The position numbers were made by a program, and so were the translations under genes. DNA of 64,000 bases from MED-G78 sp964546275 (GTDB taxonomy: Bacteria; Pseudomonadota; Gammaproteobacteria; Magnimaribacterales; D2472): NCBI GenBank assembly GCA_964546275.1, contig CAZJJG010000002.1, positions 13,380 through 77,379 on the forward strand, given 5' to 3'. Below are positions 9,766-18,771 of this stretch, piece by piece (position 1 is the first letter of the stretch; the number at the start of each line of letters is the position of its first letter). The notes below the pieces were generated by a model. It did no database searches and was not told the origin of the DNA. It was given only the letters and a program-made list of their open reading frames with translations.

Positions 9766-10532
9766 CTTGGAGTCATTCTCATACCAGAATCAATTCTAAT
9801 AGTTTCACCATTTAAGTATGAATTAGAAACAATATGAGCTGCTAAATCACCATACTCTGAAGGCGCTCCAAATCTATGAGGAAATTGAGTTGAGTCAAGA
9901 AGAGGTTGTCTAACTTTATCAGGCGCTAGTTGCATCAATGGGGTATCAAAAATACCAGGTGCAATAGTGCAAACTCTTATGTTATGTCTTGCGAGATCTC
10001 TGGCTGCTGTTAATGTTAATCCTATAACTCCAGCTTTTGAAGCGCTATATGCTGATTGACCAATCTGACCTTCATAACCTGCGACGGAAGCAGTATTTAT
10101 AAGAACACCTTTTTCACCCTTCTCATCAGGTTCATTTTTATCCATTAATTCTGCAGCTAAACGCATTACGTTAAAGGTGCCAACTAAATTTAAATCAATT
10201 ATAAATTTAAAGTGATCTAATGGATGAGGAGCATCTTTTCCAAGTATTCTTGCGCCATACCCCGTTCCAGCACAATTAACTGCTACATGAAGTGCCCCAA
10301 ATTTTTCTTTAATGCCAGCAATTGCATCCATAACTGGCTGCTCTTCCATAACATTAGTTAAAAAATATTGTACATTTTCTTCACCTAATGCAGCTTGAAC
10401 TTCTTTGGCGTTATCCTCATTTAAATCTAGAATAGCTACCTTTGCTCCCTCAGAAACAAATTTCTCAACTGTAGCTCTACCTAGACCAGAAGCGCCGCCA
10501 GTAACTAATGCAACCTTATTTTTTAAATCCAT
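9762..10532 (-). CDS. Short-chain dehydrogenase, 3-hydroxyacyl-CoA dehydrogenase type
   Basis: Cytoplasmic NAD(P)-dependent oxidoreductase of 256 residues. The TGxxxGxG motif reads TGGASGLGRA, and the catalytic Ser-Tyr-Lys set is visible in NTASVAGYEG and YSASK. The overall pattern, including PLMQLAPDKVRQPL and FGAPSEYG, resembles type-2 3-hydroxyacyl-CoA dehydrogenases (HSD17B10-like). The frame extends 27 codons upstream to 10613, but the ATG at 10532 has a GGAGAT site, begins the Rossmann fold at the usual distance, and avoids overlapping the sigma-54 promoter of the divergent operon. First gene of a three-gene unit. Confidence 0.88.
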   Translation of the reverse strand: MDLKNKVALVTGGASGLGRATVEKFVSEGAKVAILDLNEDNAKEVQAALGEENVQYFLTNVMEEQPVMDAIAGIKEKFGALHVAVNCAGTGYGARILGKDAPHPLDHFKFIIDLNLVGTFNVMRLAAELMDKNEPDEKGEKGVLINTASVAGYEGQIGQSAYSASKAGVIGLTLTAARDLARHNIRVCTIAPGIFDTPLMQLAPDKVRQPLLDSTQFPHRFGAPSEYGDLAAHIVSNSYLNGETIRIDSGMRMTPR

Positions 10533-10607
10533 ATTATCTCCATAAAAACTTAAGAGTGAATTATAACGATTAACTAATATATGAACAGGCTTTAGATTAA
10601 AACCTTT

Positions 10608-10623
10608 TGGCATAGAAATTGCT
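10608..10623 (+). promoter_or_regulatory. Sigma-54 (RpoN) promoter for torF-like porin, glnK and amtB
   Basis: TGGCAT, five bases, then TTGCT. The GG and GC dinucleotides have exactly the -24/-12 spacing of sigma-54 promoters, and only the last base of the TGGCAC half differs from consensus. It lies about 45 bases before the porin ATG in the divergent spacer and precedes glnK-amtB, the classic nitrogen-regulated genes. I found no clear NtrC site upstream. Confidence 0.7.
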
Positions 10624-10666
10624 ATATCAAGGTTAGAACTTAAATTTAATTTAACAAGGAGATAAT

Positions 10667-11266
10667 ATGAAAAAACTTTTAACTTTCCTGCTTGCAGCCT
10701 TTATAGCTGTTCCAAGCTTTGCTGGCGTAAGTGCAAATATGGCTTTTGCTTCAGATTATATTTGGAGAGGAATGACTCAAACTGGAAATGATCCTGCTAT
10801 ATCAGGTGGGTTTGATTTTGAATCTGAATCTGGTTTCTATGCTGGAATTTGGGGTTCAAATGTAAACTTCTCTGAGGGTGCTGGCAGTGAATTAGATACA
10901 TACCTTGGTTATGGATTTTCTCTTGGGGATGTGGGTGTAGATCTTAGTTACATTGATTTTGGATACCCTGGAGATTCAGGCTTGGACTTCCAAGAAATTG
11001 GAGTTGCTTTAAGTTATGAGGATTTTGGTATTGGGTATTATTCTGGTCAAGATGGTGCTCCTGATTATATGGATATATCTTATAGCATGGGTGCTTTTTC
11101 TATTTCATATGGTGATTATGATACTTATGGAACTAATTTTGCTTTAGGTTATGGATTTACATGCGGCCAATACGATTGTGGATTAACTTATACAGATTTC
11201 AGCTCAAATTCTATTGATTTAATGGATGAAGATGCTCTAGTTTTTTCTGTTTCTGTAAATTTTTAA
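10667..11266 (+). CDS. TorF-family putative porin
   Basis: Outer-membrane beta-barrel candidate of 199 residues with a signal peptide ending PSFAG. The first strand motif NMAFASDYIWRGMTQT is characteristic of the TorF/Gcw_chp family (TIGR02001), whose members often neighbour nitrogen genes. Alternating hydrophobic strands and a C-terminal FSVSVNF ending in F support an outer-membrane barrel. It has an AAGGAGAT ribosome site. Eleven bases separate it from glnK, so it probably supplies passage for a nitrogen compound under the same regulation. The substrate is unknown. Confidence 0.85.
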   Translation: MKKLLTFLLAAFIAVPSFAGVSANMAFASDYIWRGMTQTGNDPAISGGFDFESESGFYAGIWGSNVNFSEGAGSELDTYLGYGFSLGDVGVDLSYIDFGYPGDSGLDFQEIGVALSYEDFGIGYYSGQDGAPDYMDISYSMGAFSISYGDYDTYGTNFALGYGFTCGQYDCGLTYTDFSSNSIDLMDEDALVFSVSVNF

Positions 11267-11277
11267 CTGTTGATATT

Positions 11278-11610
11278 ATGAAATTAGTAACTGCAATTAT
11301 TAAACCTTATAAACTTCAAGAAGTAAGAGAAGCTCTGATTGAGGCTGGTATAGAGGGCTTAACTATCTCTGAAGTAAAAGGTTATGGAAGACAGAAAGGT
11401 CATACAGAAATGTATAGAGGCGCTGAATATTCAGTTGATACATTACCAAAAATAAAACTCGATATTCTTACAGATGATATAGAAACTGTGACAAAGGCAA
11501 TTATTGAGTCTGCTAACACAGGGAAAATTGGTGATGGAAAAATATTTATAACTAACGTTGAAAACGTGATCAGAATTAGAACCGGTGAAACTGGTTCTGA
11601 AGCTATATAA
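11278..11610 (+). CDS. glnK: Nitrogen regulatory protein P-II
   Basis: P-II signal protein of 110 residues that reports nitrogen and carbon status through uridylylation and 2-oxoglutarate/ATP binding. The start MKLVTAIIKPYKLQEVREAL is typical, and the T-loop TEMYRGAEYSVD carries the conserved Tyr51 that GlnD uridylylates. The C-terminal TGKIGDGKIFI motif is present. It lies 13 bases before the amtB ATG, so it is named glnK: in this arrangement P-II docks on AmtB and blocks ammonium entry when nitrogen is plentiful. Confidence 0.95.
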   Translation: MKLVTAIIKPYKLQEVREALIEAGIEGLTISEVKGYGRQKGHTEMYRGAEYSVDTLPKIKLDILTDDIETVTKAIIESANTGKIGDGKIFITNVENVIRIRTGETGSEAI

Positions 11611-11623
11611 AGGAGAAAAAATT

Positions 11624-12910
11624 ATGATTATAAAAAGATTATTACTTTCTTGTGCAATGCTATTTTTTGCACCAACACTTCTAGCTCAAGAATTAAATTC
11701 TGGAGATACTTCATGGATCTTAACATCTACTGCGCTAGTACTATTTATGACTTTACCTGGTCTTGCTTTGTTTTATGGTGGTCTAGTTAGATCCAAAAAT
11801 GTTCTATCAGTATTGATGCAATGTTTTGCTATTGCCTGCTTGATATCTGTTTGCTGGGTAGTTTATGGATATAGTTTAGCTTTTAAGGGTGAAGGTCTTT
11901 ATATTGGTGACTTAAGTGCATTATTCTTATCAGGAATTGATAGAGATTCAATGTCTGGATCTATTCCAGAATCACTATTTGTGATGTTCCAAATGACATT
12001 TGCCATCATCACTCCTGCTCTTGTCGTTGGAGCATTTGCTGAAAGAGTAAAATTTGGAGCTATATGTCTATTTTCTGTCCTATGGTTTACTTTTGTGTAT
12101 TTACCAGCGTGTCATATGGTATGGGGCGGCGGATTACTTGCTAATGCTGGGGTTATAGATTTTGCTGGTGGTTTGGTAGTTCATACAACTTGTGGTGTAG
12201 GTGCGTTAGTAGCAGCAATAATGCTTGGAAATCGTAAAGGCTTTCCAGGGACTCCAATGCCTCCTCATAACAGAACAATGGTTATGATAGGAGCAAGTAT
12301 GCTATGGGTTGGCTGGTTTGGCTTTAATGCCGGTAGCGCTGTCGCAGCAGATTCTAGTGCTAGCATGGCAATGCTAGTTACTCATATAAGTGCAGCAGTT
12401 GGAGCTCTAACTTGGATGACCATTGAATGGATGAAACAAGGCAAGGCCACTATTATTGGTATAGCAACAGGAATGGTTGCTGGCTTAGCAACAATAACCC
12501 CTGCTGCAGGCAGTGTTGGCCCAGGAGGAGCTTTGCTTATAGGAGTTATGGCTGGTTTTGTATGTTTCTATGCAACACAAGCTATTAAAGGCTATTTTTA
12601 TATTGATGATTCCTTAGATGTATTTCCAGTTCATGGCGTTGGAGGTATGCTTGGAATAATTATGATTAGCTTTGTTGGATCACCTGATGGATTTTTAGGA
12701 TCTGGTGCTGCAGGAATAGCTGATGGCGGAGTTTTAGTTCAATTAAAAGCTCAATTACTAGGTATTACTGTAGTTGCTGCTTGGACAGCTTTAGCAACCT
12801 ATATCATTATTAAAGCCATTAATGTCTTTACAGATATTCGTGTAAGTGAAGATGTTGAAGCTGAAGGTGTTGATATAAATGAACATAACGAACAAGGATA
12901 TAACTATTAG
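11624..12910 (+). CDS. amtB: Ammonium transporter
   Basis: Inner-membrane ammonium channel of 428 residues with a signal-like N terminus (MIIKRLLLSC...LLAQ) and about 11 membrane helices. The two pore histidines are visible in VVHTTCG and FPVHGVGGMLG, and the signature AERVKFGAICLFSVLW is present. The start at 11624 is chosen because an AGGAG site lies just before it; the frame also opens 13 codons earlier inside glnK. Operon with glnK and the TorF-like porin. Confidence 0.96.
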   Translation: MIIKRLLLSCAMLFFAPTLLAQELNSGDTSWILTSTALVLFMTLPGLALFYGGLVRSKNVLSVLMQCFAIACLISVCWVVYGYSLAFKGEGLYIGDLSALFLSGIDRDSMSGSIPESLFVMFQMTFAIITPALVVGAFAERVKFGAICLFSVLWFTFVYLPACHMVWGGGLLANAGVIDFAGGLVVHTTCGVGALVAAIMLGNRKGFPGTPMPPHNRTMVMIGASMLWVGWFGFNAGSAVAADSSASMAMLVTHISAAVGALTWMTIEWMKQGKATIIGIATGMVAGLATITPAAGSVGPGGALLIGVMAGFVCFYATQAIKGYFYIDDSLDVFPVHGVGGMLGIIMISFVGSPDGFLGSGAAGIADGGVLVQLKAQLLGITVVAAWTALATYIIIKAINVFTDIRVSEDVEAEGVDINEHNEQGYNY

Positions 12911-12911
12911 G

Positions 12912-14039
12912 TTATAGCTTTTCTTTTTGAAGAACAGGATTAGAGTATTGTTGTAAAAGCAATGCTTTAATTCCTGGCTTTAATGTCTTAGTTCTTTCTT
13001 CAAGATAATCTTTAGCGAGTTGAATTTGGTTATCTGAAAAATTGCAATCAAGGGTGTAGTTAATATTCTGAATATCACAAGCAGCAAAATTTGAAGGCTG
13101 TAATTTATACAACTTAAGTATAGATTGGCTAATCAGTCTAGCGCAGGTCTCATAATCATCTTCTTTAAAAATTATAGGTGGACCAATATTTAAATTTACT
13201 AAACCTTTCTGACCAGAAATTCCATTAGCTATGCTATTTAAATCTTCTCTATCAGATTTGATATATTCTTGATTTTTTTTAAGAGCATATAACTCGTTTG
13301 CTTTGAATAGATCATTTGGATCAAACTCATACGAAACCGCAACAGGAATAAAGCACAATGAATTAAAGTAATCATTAATTCGAATAGATTTTCTTTTTAT
13401 CAAATGAATCATTTTTAGCAAGGCTGGATCTGTTTCATCAATTCCATCTTTAGCTCGGCCTTGTTTTTGCGCAATCCAAATTGGCTCATTTTTATCTAAA
13501 ATACTATCTTCAATATATTCAGATGCTAAATTTAACCCTTGGTATATTTCACGTTTAGATTTACCTGTTCTATCAATAATAAAACTCTTATTTAGTCTCA
13601 TAAGGTCTGAGGCCCAAGCTTCACTCATTAAATTATTGCCAACAGCAATATTAGTGGTCTTGTAGTTATTTTGATGTAGCATAAAATTTAATAAAGCTGG
13701 ATCTACAGTTATATCTCTATGATTAGATATGTACAAATAAGCTTTATCAGGTTCAATATTTTCAAAACCATTACAGGTAAATCCTGAGGTTTTAGTGTCA
13801 ATCATATTGCTAACTAAATTCTCAAAAATAGATTGATAGTCCTTGATTGTATGAATATCTTTTATCTTGCTTTGAAGAATTTTCGATACAATCAAGCTAC
13901 TAAAAGGTGCTTTTGTTAAATAGCTATATTTACTTGCAGATATGAAAGCTTTTACAACATCTTTGTTTGTAGATAGCTCTTGAAGTACGCTTTGCACTTC
14001 TGAATCTGTGTAGGGTCTAATAGAATCAAATCTTTTCAC
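12912..14039 (-). CDS. PlsC-type glycerol acyltransferase family protein
   Basis: Cytoplasmic or membrane-associated acyltransferase of 375 residues, probably in phospholipid or lipid A-type metabolism. The acyltransferase block I is NHRDITVDPALL (NHxxxxD), block II is the FIIDRTGK region, and block III-like sequence is WIAQKQGRAKDG. It is longer than PlsC (about 245), with extra N- and C-terminal parts, matching the larger glycerol acyltransferase group of gammaproteobacteria. It converges with amtB with one base between the stops. The exact acceptor is unknown. Confidence 0.75.
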   Translation of the reverse strand: MKRFDSIRPYTDSEVQSVLQELSTNKDVVKAFISASKYSYLTKAPFSSLIVSKILQSKIKDIHTIKDYQSIFENLVSNMIDTKTSGFTCNGFENIEPDKAYLYISNHRDITVDPALLNFMLHQNNYKTTNIAVGNNLMSEAWASDLMRLNKSFIIDRTGKSKREIYQGLNLASEYIEDSILDKNEPIWIAQKQGRAKDGIDETDPALLKMIHLIKRKSIRINDYFNSLCFIPVAVSYEFDPNDLFKANELYALKKNQEYIKSDREDLNSIANGISGQKGLVNLNIGPPIIFKEDDYETCARLISQSILKLYKLQPSNFAACDIQNINYTLDCNFSDNQIQLAKDYLEERTKTLKPGIKALLLQQYSNPVLQKEKL

Positions 14040-14090
14040 TTGTGACCATTAGGATATAATTTAGTTTTTATTTTACATGAATATTAGTAT

Positions 14091-14831
14091 ATGAAACATT
14101 ATTTAGACTTTCCGGGAATAGCCGTACTTGCTCACAGAGGTGGAGCATTAGAGGCAAATGAAAATACTCTTGAATCTTTTCAGTATGCTGATGAAATTGG
14201 ATGTGAATATATAGAAACAGATGTTCAGGTTTCATCGGATGGTATTCCTTATATATTTCATGATGAAGATTTATCAAGAATAGTTGGTGAAAGAAAAAAC
14301 TTTAATGAATTATCAAGCTCTGAAATTAATAATCTAGTAATCTTTATAGATCATAAAATTCCAACCTTGGAGTCAGTCCTTTTAAGTCTTCCAAACACAT
14401 TATTCCAGATTGATGTAAAAACAGATGATGTAGCTCTGCCCGCATTAAAAGTTATTGAAAAATGTGGGGCTCTTGATAGAGTCTGTATTGCCAGCTTTTC
14501 TAGCAATCGTTTAGAGGTGGTTAGAGAAAAGTTTCCAAATATTTGTATCTCAATGGGACCAAAAGAAATTATAAAAACCCTACTAGCAAGCTTTGGCTTG
14601 TATTCAAAGCCTATACATGGAGACTGTCTTCAAGTTCCAATTTATTATTATGGAATAAAAATTGTTACTCAAAGATTTATCAATTACGTCCAAAGTCAGG
14701 GTTTGAAAATTATTGTTTGGACAATAAATGATATCAAATCAATGAATAAGCTAATGGATATGGGTGTTGATGGAATTATTACTGATAAACCAATGGAGCT
14801 AAAAAGACTATTAACTAAGAGAAGTACTTAG
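14091..14831 (+). CDS. Glycerophosphodiester phosphodiesterase
   Basis: Hydrolyses glycerophosphodiesters to glycerol 3-phosphate and an alcohol. The 246-residue TIM barrel begins with LAHRGGALEANENTLESF (catalytic His15 and the ENT motif), followed by metal ligands in ETDVQVSSDG and the FHDEDL motif. The C-terminal IVWTINDIKSM and GVDGIITDKP are typical. There is no signal peptide, so it is cytoplasmic (UgpQ-like). It is divergent from the acyltransferase, which suggests a lipid turnover neighbourhood. The last 17 bases overlap the end of the convergent small membrane gene. Confidence 0.92.
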   Translation: MKHYLDFPGIAVLAHRGGALEANENTLESFQYADEIGCEYIETDVQVSSDGIPYIFHDEDLSRIVGERKNFNELSSSEINNLVIFIDHKIPTLESVLLSLPNTLFQIDVKTDDVALPALKVIEKCGALDRVCIASFSSNRLEVVREKFPNICISMGPKEIIKTLLASFGLYSKPIHGDCLQVPIYYYGIKIVTQRFINYVQSQGLKIIVWTINDIKSMNKLMDMGVDGIITDKPMELKRLLTKRST

Positions 14832-15015
14832 TCTTAAATTTTATAAAAAACCTTTTAGCGAAATAATACATTGGTAAGATTATTCCTGTGGTTATCAATA
14901 TTTCAATAGCAAAACTAAAGTCTAATAAGCTTCTAATATAGGGTGCAACTATAAATCCTGCAAAGGCTCCTAAGACGCTATAAAAAATAATTGATTCTTT
15001 ACTTAATAGTTTCAT
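14815..15015 (-). CDS. Small two-helix membrane protein
   Basis: Product of 66 residues with two hydrophobic spans (about 9-27 and 36-53) and a basic tail (FFIKFKTKY). The start overlaps the 3' end of the MFS gene by 17 bases, so translation is probably coupled to it. No family is recognised. It may be an accessory subunit of the transporter, but only position supports that. Confidence 0.6.
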   Translation of the reverse strand: MKLLSKESIIFYSVLGAFAGFIVAPYIRSLLDFSFAIEILITTGIILPMYYFAKRFFIKFKTKYFS

Positions 15016-16255
15016 TTGGCTCCTTAACTTTCAGCATAATCATTCCACCAGTAATAAATAATAAAATAATTGGGGTTAGTGCAATAGTAATGCTATCAAA
15101 TACAGTTATAAAAATAGCAACTAGAGCTGGGCCAATAAAAGCTCCAGCCTTCCCAAAAGTATTAAAGAAACCAAAGAATTCTCCTGATTTTTCTTCTGGT
15201 ACAAGTTTTCCAAATAAGCTTCTTGAGCAAGCCTGAATTCCACCCTGAACAGATCCTACACCTGCTGCAAGGATATAAAATTCAGTCGCTGAAGAAAGGG
15301 TCGTTGAATAAAAAATTATTCCTATGTAAGCCACTATACATATATTAATTACAGATCTATCTCCGTAACGAGAAGAAATCCGTGACCAAATTAATGTCGC
15401 TGGAAATGCTACAAATTGAACAAGAATTAAACCAACGATAACTGAGCTACTTGCAAGACCTAAATTTAATGCAAATGTTGATGCAAGAGCCATGACTGTA
15501 TGAACTCCATCAATATATAAAAAGAATGCTAATAGAAATAGAAAAGCATTTTTATGTTCAGAAATATTTCTTAAAGTTACAAACACTTTAATAGTAGATT
15601 CCTTAACTAAAGATTTTTCATATAATGCGACACCTCTATCCTTGTAATGAATTAATAAAGGTATTAAAAACATTCCCCACCAAACAGATACCATTACAAA
15701 TGACCATTGAATTGCTTCAGATGCATCTGCGAGACCAAATGTTTCTGGTGATAAAGTCATAAAAGCATTAATTAAAAATAATACGCCTCCTCCTAGATAA
15801 CCATAAGCAAAGCCAAGGCTAGAAATTCTTGTCAATTGAGATTGAGGTGCAATTTGTACAAGCATTTTGTCGTAAAGAATATTACCTGCAGAGAAACAAT
15901 AATTCGCAATGCCAAAAAATAACAAAGCTGTAAACCAGTCACCTAAATCGAGTACAGATAGCAAGGCAACAAAAAAAATAGAAATTAATACAAAAAAGGT
16001 GAATAGTTTTTTAGTTGTTCTGGATAGGTCAGTTATAGAACCGATAATTGGAGCTGAGAATAGTAAAGCTAAGTTACTAAAAGTTAAAGTCCAACTGTAA
16101 TATGATGCCGCAGTAAGATTATCAACGCCTGTTGACCAAAACTCTTTATAAAAAATTGGGAAAAATGCTGCAACAACAGTAGTTGCAAATGCAGAATTTC
16201 CTGCATCATAAGCAATCCAAGCTTTTGATTCTGTATTTAAGCGAAATTTTGACAT
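14999..16255 (-). CDS. MFS transporter, UMF1 (Atg22-like) family
   Basis: Inner-membrane transporter of 418 residues with about 12 helices. The N-terminal WIAYDAGNSAFATTVVAAFF and the late motif VPEEKSGEFFGFFNTFGKAGAF are hallmark sequences of the UMF1 family, bacterial relatives of yeast Atg22. Substrate unknown; some members are annotated as amino acid or nucleoside exporters without proof. Followed by an overlapping small membrane gene. Confidence 0.88.
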   Translation of the reverse strand: MSKFRLNTESKAWIAYDAGNSAFATTVVAAFFPIFYKEFWSTGVDNLTAASYYSWTLTFSNLALLFSAPIIGSITDLSRTTKKLFTFFVLISIFFVALLSVLDLGDWFTALLFFGIANYCFSAGNILYDKMLVQIAPQSQLTRISSLGFAYGYLGGGVLFLINAFMTLSPETFGLADASEAIQWSFVMVSVWWGMFLIPLLIHYKDRGVALYEKSLVKESTIKVFVTLRNISEHKNAFLFLLAFFLYIDGVHTVMALASTFALNLGLASSSVIVGLILVQFVAFPATLIWSRISSRYGDRSVINICIVAYIGIIFYSTTLSSATEFYILAAGVGSVQGGIQACSRSLFGKLVPEEKSGEFFGFFNTFGKAGAFIGPALVAIFITVFDSITIALTPIILLFITGGMIMLKVKEPNETIK

Positions 16256-16410
16256 CTAATGATGCTCCTAACATGGCTTGATTAAGGTCAATCATAACCT
16301 GAATATACAGAGTAATTAAGTCTATTGTTTAACATTAGTAAAAAGAGGAAATGTTAAAAAGCTTGAATATATAAGTATTTTTTTTTATATTTGTAGTAAG
16401 GGAGATTTTT

Positions 16411-16515
16411 ATGAATACTGATTCAGATACTATGAGACATGGCGCGTTCTTTGTTCTAGGGATAGGTGCGCTTATTTTTGCACTTGGTCTTGGTTCAATG
16501 TTTTACGTAGGTTAG
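16411..16515 (+). CDS. Small single-span membrane protein (34 residues)
   Basis: Thirty-four codons preceded by a strong AAGGGAG site seven bases before the ATG. The product starts MNTDSDTMRHGAFF and is then almost entirely hydrophobic and glycine-rich (VLGIGALIFALGLGSMFYVG). It occupies the only plus-strand slot in this stretch and ends three bases before the convergent HIT gene stop. An AT-rich 155-base spacer upstream can hold its promoter. No family recognised. Confidence 0.65.
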   Translation: MNTDSDTMRHGAFFVLGIGALIFALGLGSMFYVG

Positions 16516-16518
16516 AGC

Positions 16519-16854
16519 TTAACCAGGAGGCCAGGAAAGTGTTCTGCCTGATAAAAGGTGGATATGAATATGGAAAACGCTTTGACCTGCTTTAGCGCCA
16601 TTGTTAACAACCAACCTAAATGTATCCTCAACACCAACTTGCCTTGCCACCTCTCCTGCAACCCACATCAAATGTCCAAGAATATCTTTATCTTCTTTAA
16701 GAGCATCTGAGACTTTAGGAATTGGCTTTTTGGGAATAATTAATAGATGAGTAGGTGCTTGAGGATTAATATCTTTAATGACTATGGATAAATCATCTTC
16801 ATAAACAATATCAGCTGGTATCTCTCTATCAATAATCTTTTGAAATAATGTCAT
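16519..16854 (-). CDS. HIT-family nucleotide hydrolase (HinT-like)
   Basis: Cytoplasmic purine nucleoside phosphoramidase-type protein of 111 residues. The histidine triad HIHIHLLSG matches HxHxHxx near the C terminus, and TLFQKIIDREIPADIVYEDD is the classical N terminus. The length is that of bacterial HinT. It is followed on the same strand at 16518 by no further gene; the two genes upstream (a small membrane protein and DedA) are on the same strand with short gaps. Confidence 0.93.
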   Translation of the reverse strand: MTLFQKIIDREIPADIVYEDDLSIVIKDINPQAPTHLLIIPKKPIPKVSDALKEDKDILGHLMWVAGEVARQVGVEDTFRLVVNNGAKAGQSVFHIHIHLLSGRTLSWPPG

Positions 16855-16872
16855 TAGATTAATAAATGAAGC

Positions 16873-17064
16873 TTAGAGGACGAATCTAGTAAATAGTCTA
16901 AAGACTATATAAAAAATAGCTGAGGTCATTGCTAGTGCCAAAAGCACAACAAATAAATCTCTAATTATTTGGATAAATCTTCCTGATCTTTTTGCCTTAA
17001 GTAGCTGCTGAAATAAAAAAACAACCGCTATAAGACTTATAAATAAAATTAATATATTAATCAT
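16873..17064 (-). CDS. Small two-helix membrane protein
   Basis: Product of 63 residues with hydrophobic spans at about 2-18 and 36-59 separated by a basic loop (KAKRSGRFIQIIRD). It sits six bases after the DedA gene and 18 bases before the HIT gene on the same strand, suggesting one transcript. No family recognised with confidence. Confidence 0.6.
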   Translation of the reverse strand: MINILILFISLIAVVFLFQQLLKAKRSGRFIQIIRDLFVVLLALAMTSAIFYIVFRLFTRFVL

Positions 17065-17070
17065 AATGTT

Positions 17071-17577
17071 TTAATTAAAAATGGCTCCTATTCCAATTAC
17101 TAAAAACCCAAGAGCAGTTCCCCATAAAAGACATGCAATTACGTCTGCTATATAAAATCTTACAGCTTTTACATCAGAAACTCCAAGCAAAAAGGGAGTG
17201 AGAGCTCTAATAGCTGGAATAAATCTTCCAAATAAAACAGTATAAGGGCCAAATTTATCTAAAAATTTTTGAGCTCTATTGATGGTCTTTTGTCTCTTTA
17301 TTAAAATTCTAGAGTTAATGATTTGTGGTCCAAGTGTTTTACCTAAGAGAAAACTTGAAACATCTCCAGTATGAGCTCCTATTACTGCTAAAGGGACAAT
17401 ACCAAAAATAGTTAAGACATCCATGTTATATAAAAATATACATACTGAAAAAAGTATTGCAGAAGATATAAAAACACCTGTAATTAAAAAAGATTCTGCA
17501 AAAGCAAGAAATATAATAATTAACCAAGAATACTCAGTATTATTAATTAAAAATTGTTGTATGGATTCAAGATTCAT
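17071..17577 (-). CDS. DedA/VTT-domain membrane protein
   Basis: Inner-membrane protein of 168 residues with about five hydrophobic segments. The DedA signature is FGRFIPAIRALTPFLLG, preceded by the GAHTGDVSSFLLGK segment. DedA proteins are linked to undecaprenyl-phosphate or phospholipid recycling across the membrane and to envelope homeostasis; which lipid this one moves cannot be told. It is slightly short for the family (about 190-220). Confidence 0.85.
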   Translation of the reverse strand: MNLESIQQFLINNTEYSWLIIIFLAFAESFLITGVFISSAILFSVCIFLYNMDVLTIFGIVPLAVIGAHTGDVSSFLLGKTLGPQIINSRILIKRQKTINRAQKFLDKFGPYTVLFGRFIPAIRALTPFLLGVSDVKAVRFYIADVIACLLWGTALGFLVIGIGAIFN

Positions 17578-17649
17578 ATGTGGAGAGAAATTATATCAGT
17601 TGTAAATTACAATCGGATCAAATATTGTAACTATAAAAAAGAGATAGTT

Positions 17650-18771
17650 ATGATTGAAAAATTTCAAATACATATAGATGATTCAGAAATAGAATTACTT
17701 CATAAAAAAATTGAGCTCACACGTTGGCCAGATGAAGTAAATGATTTTAAGTGGTCTTATGGAACTAGTTTAAAGTTTATGCAGCATGTTGCTGACTACT
17801 GGGTTAATAATTTTAATTGGCGAGATCATGAGGCAGCTTTAAATGATATTGGCAGCTTTAAATTTAAAACATCTAGTGGTCTAAAACTTCACTTTTTGCA
17901 TTCAAAATCATCAAACCCAAATGCAGTCCCTCTCTTGCTTACCCATGGCTGGCCTGGGAGTATTCAAGAGTTTTTAAAAATTATCCCTCTTTTACAAAAT
18001 AATCCAGAAATAGATTTCCATATCGTATGCCCTGCACTTGTAGGTTTTGGTTTTTCAGATAAAGCTACCGAACCTGGAATGAGTTCAGAAGAAATAGCAA
18101 AGCTTCAGCATGAATTAATGTTAGAGCTTGGTTATGATAAATATATTGTTCAAGGAGGAGATTGGGGTGCAACAGTTAGTAAATGGATGGCTGAATTATT
18201 TCCTGAATCATGTCTTGGTATTCATTTAAATTTAGTAATAGCATGGCCTCCTGCAGATGGAGATCCGATGGAGGGATTGAGCAAAGATGAAATTAAGGGG
18301 CTTGAAAATCATCAAAAATATCAGTCAATTGGTTCGGGATACTATGCAATACAAAGCACCAAACCTCAAACCTTAGGCTATGGGCTTAATGACTCACCTA
18401 TTGGATTAGCAGCTTGGATAATTGAAAAATTTCATGCCTGGACAGATGATGAAAATAATAAACTAATGATAGATCTGGATGAGGTCTTGGCTATTGTTTC
18501 TTTATATTGGTTTACTGAATCAATTACTTCGTCAGCAAGAATATATAAAGCTAATTCACCAGAAGGAGGCTTCTCTCTTAACCCAGTGAGCACTCCATTT
18601 GCAGGTGTAATATTTAATAATGAAATTATTAAACCTCCTCGAGCATGGGCTGAAAAAATATATAACATAGTCCAGTGGAGTAATTATGATGGCGGACATT
18701 TTGCTGCCATAGAGAACCCTGAAGTTTTAGCTCAAGATATTATTAACTTTGTAAAAAAATTAGAGCTTTAG
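17650..18771 (+). CDS. Epoxide hydrolase (alpha/beta fold, EHN domain)
   Basis: Hydrolase of 373 residues with the N-terminal EHN domain (RWPDEVNDFKWSYG), the oxyanion HGWPGS at 99-104 and the nucleophile Asp171 in GGDWGAT. The catalytic His is in YDGGHFAAIENPE near the C terminus. The architecture is that of microsomal-type bacterial epoxide hydrolases that open epoxides to diols. The ATG at 17650 begins the conserved N terminus; an upstream in-frame stretch to 17554 runs antisense into dedA and is not used. The last 12 bases overlap the phytase gene end. Confidence 0.88.
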   Translation: MIEKFQIHIDDSEIELLHKKIELTRWPDEVNDFKWSYGTSLKFMQHVADYWVNNFNWRDHEAALNDIGSFKFKTSSGLKLHFLHSKSSNPNAVPLLLTHGWPGSIQEFLKIIPLLQNNPEIDFHIVCPALVGFGFSDKATEPGMSSEEIAKLQHELMLELGYDKYIVQGGDWGATVSKWMAELFPESCLGIHLNLVIAWPPADGDPMEGLSKDEIKGLENHQKYQSIGSGYYAIQSTKPQTLGYGLNDSPIGLAAWIIEKFHAWTDDENNKLMIDLDEVLAIVSLYWFTESITSSARIYKANSPEGGFSLNPVSTPFAGVIFNNEIIKPPRAWAEKIYNIVQWSNYDGGHFAAIENPEVLAQDIINFVKKLEL

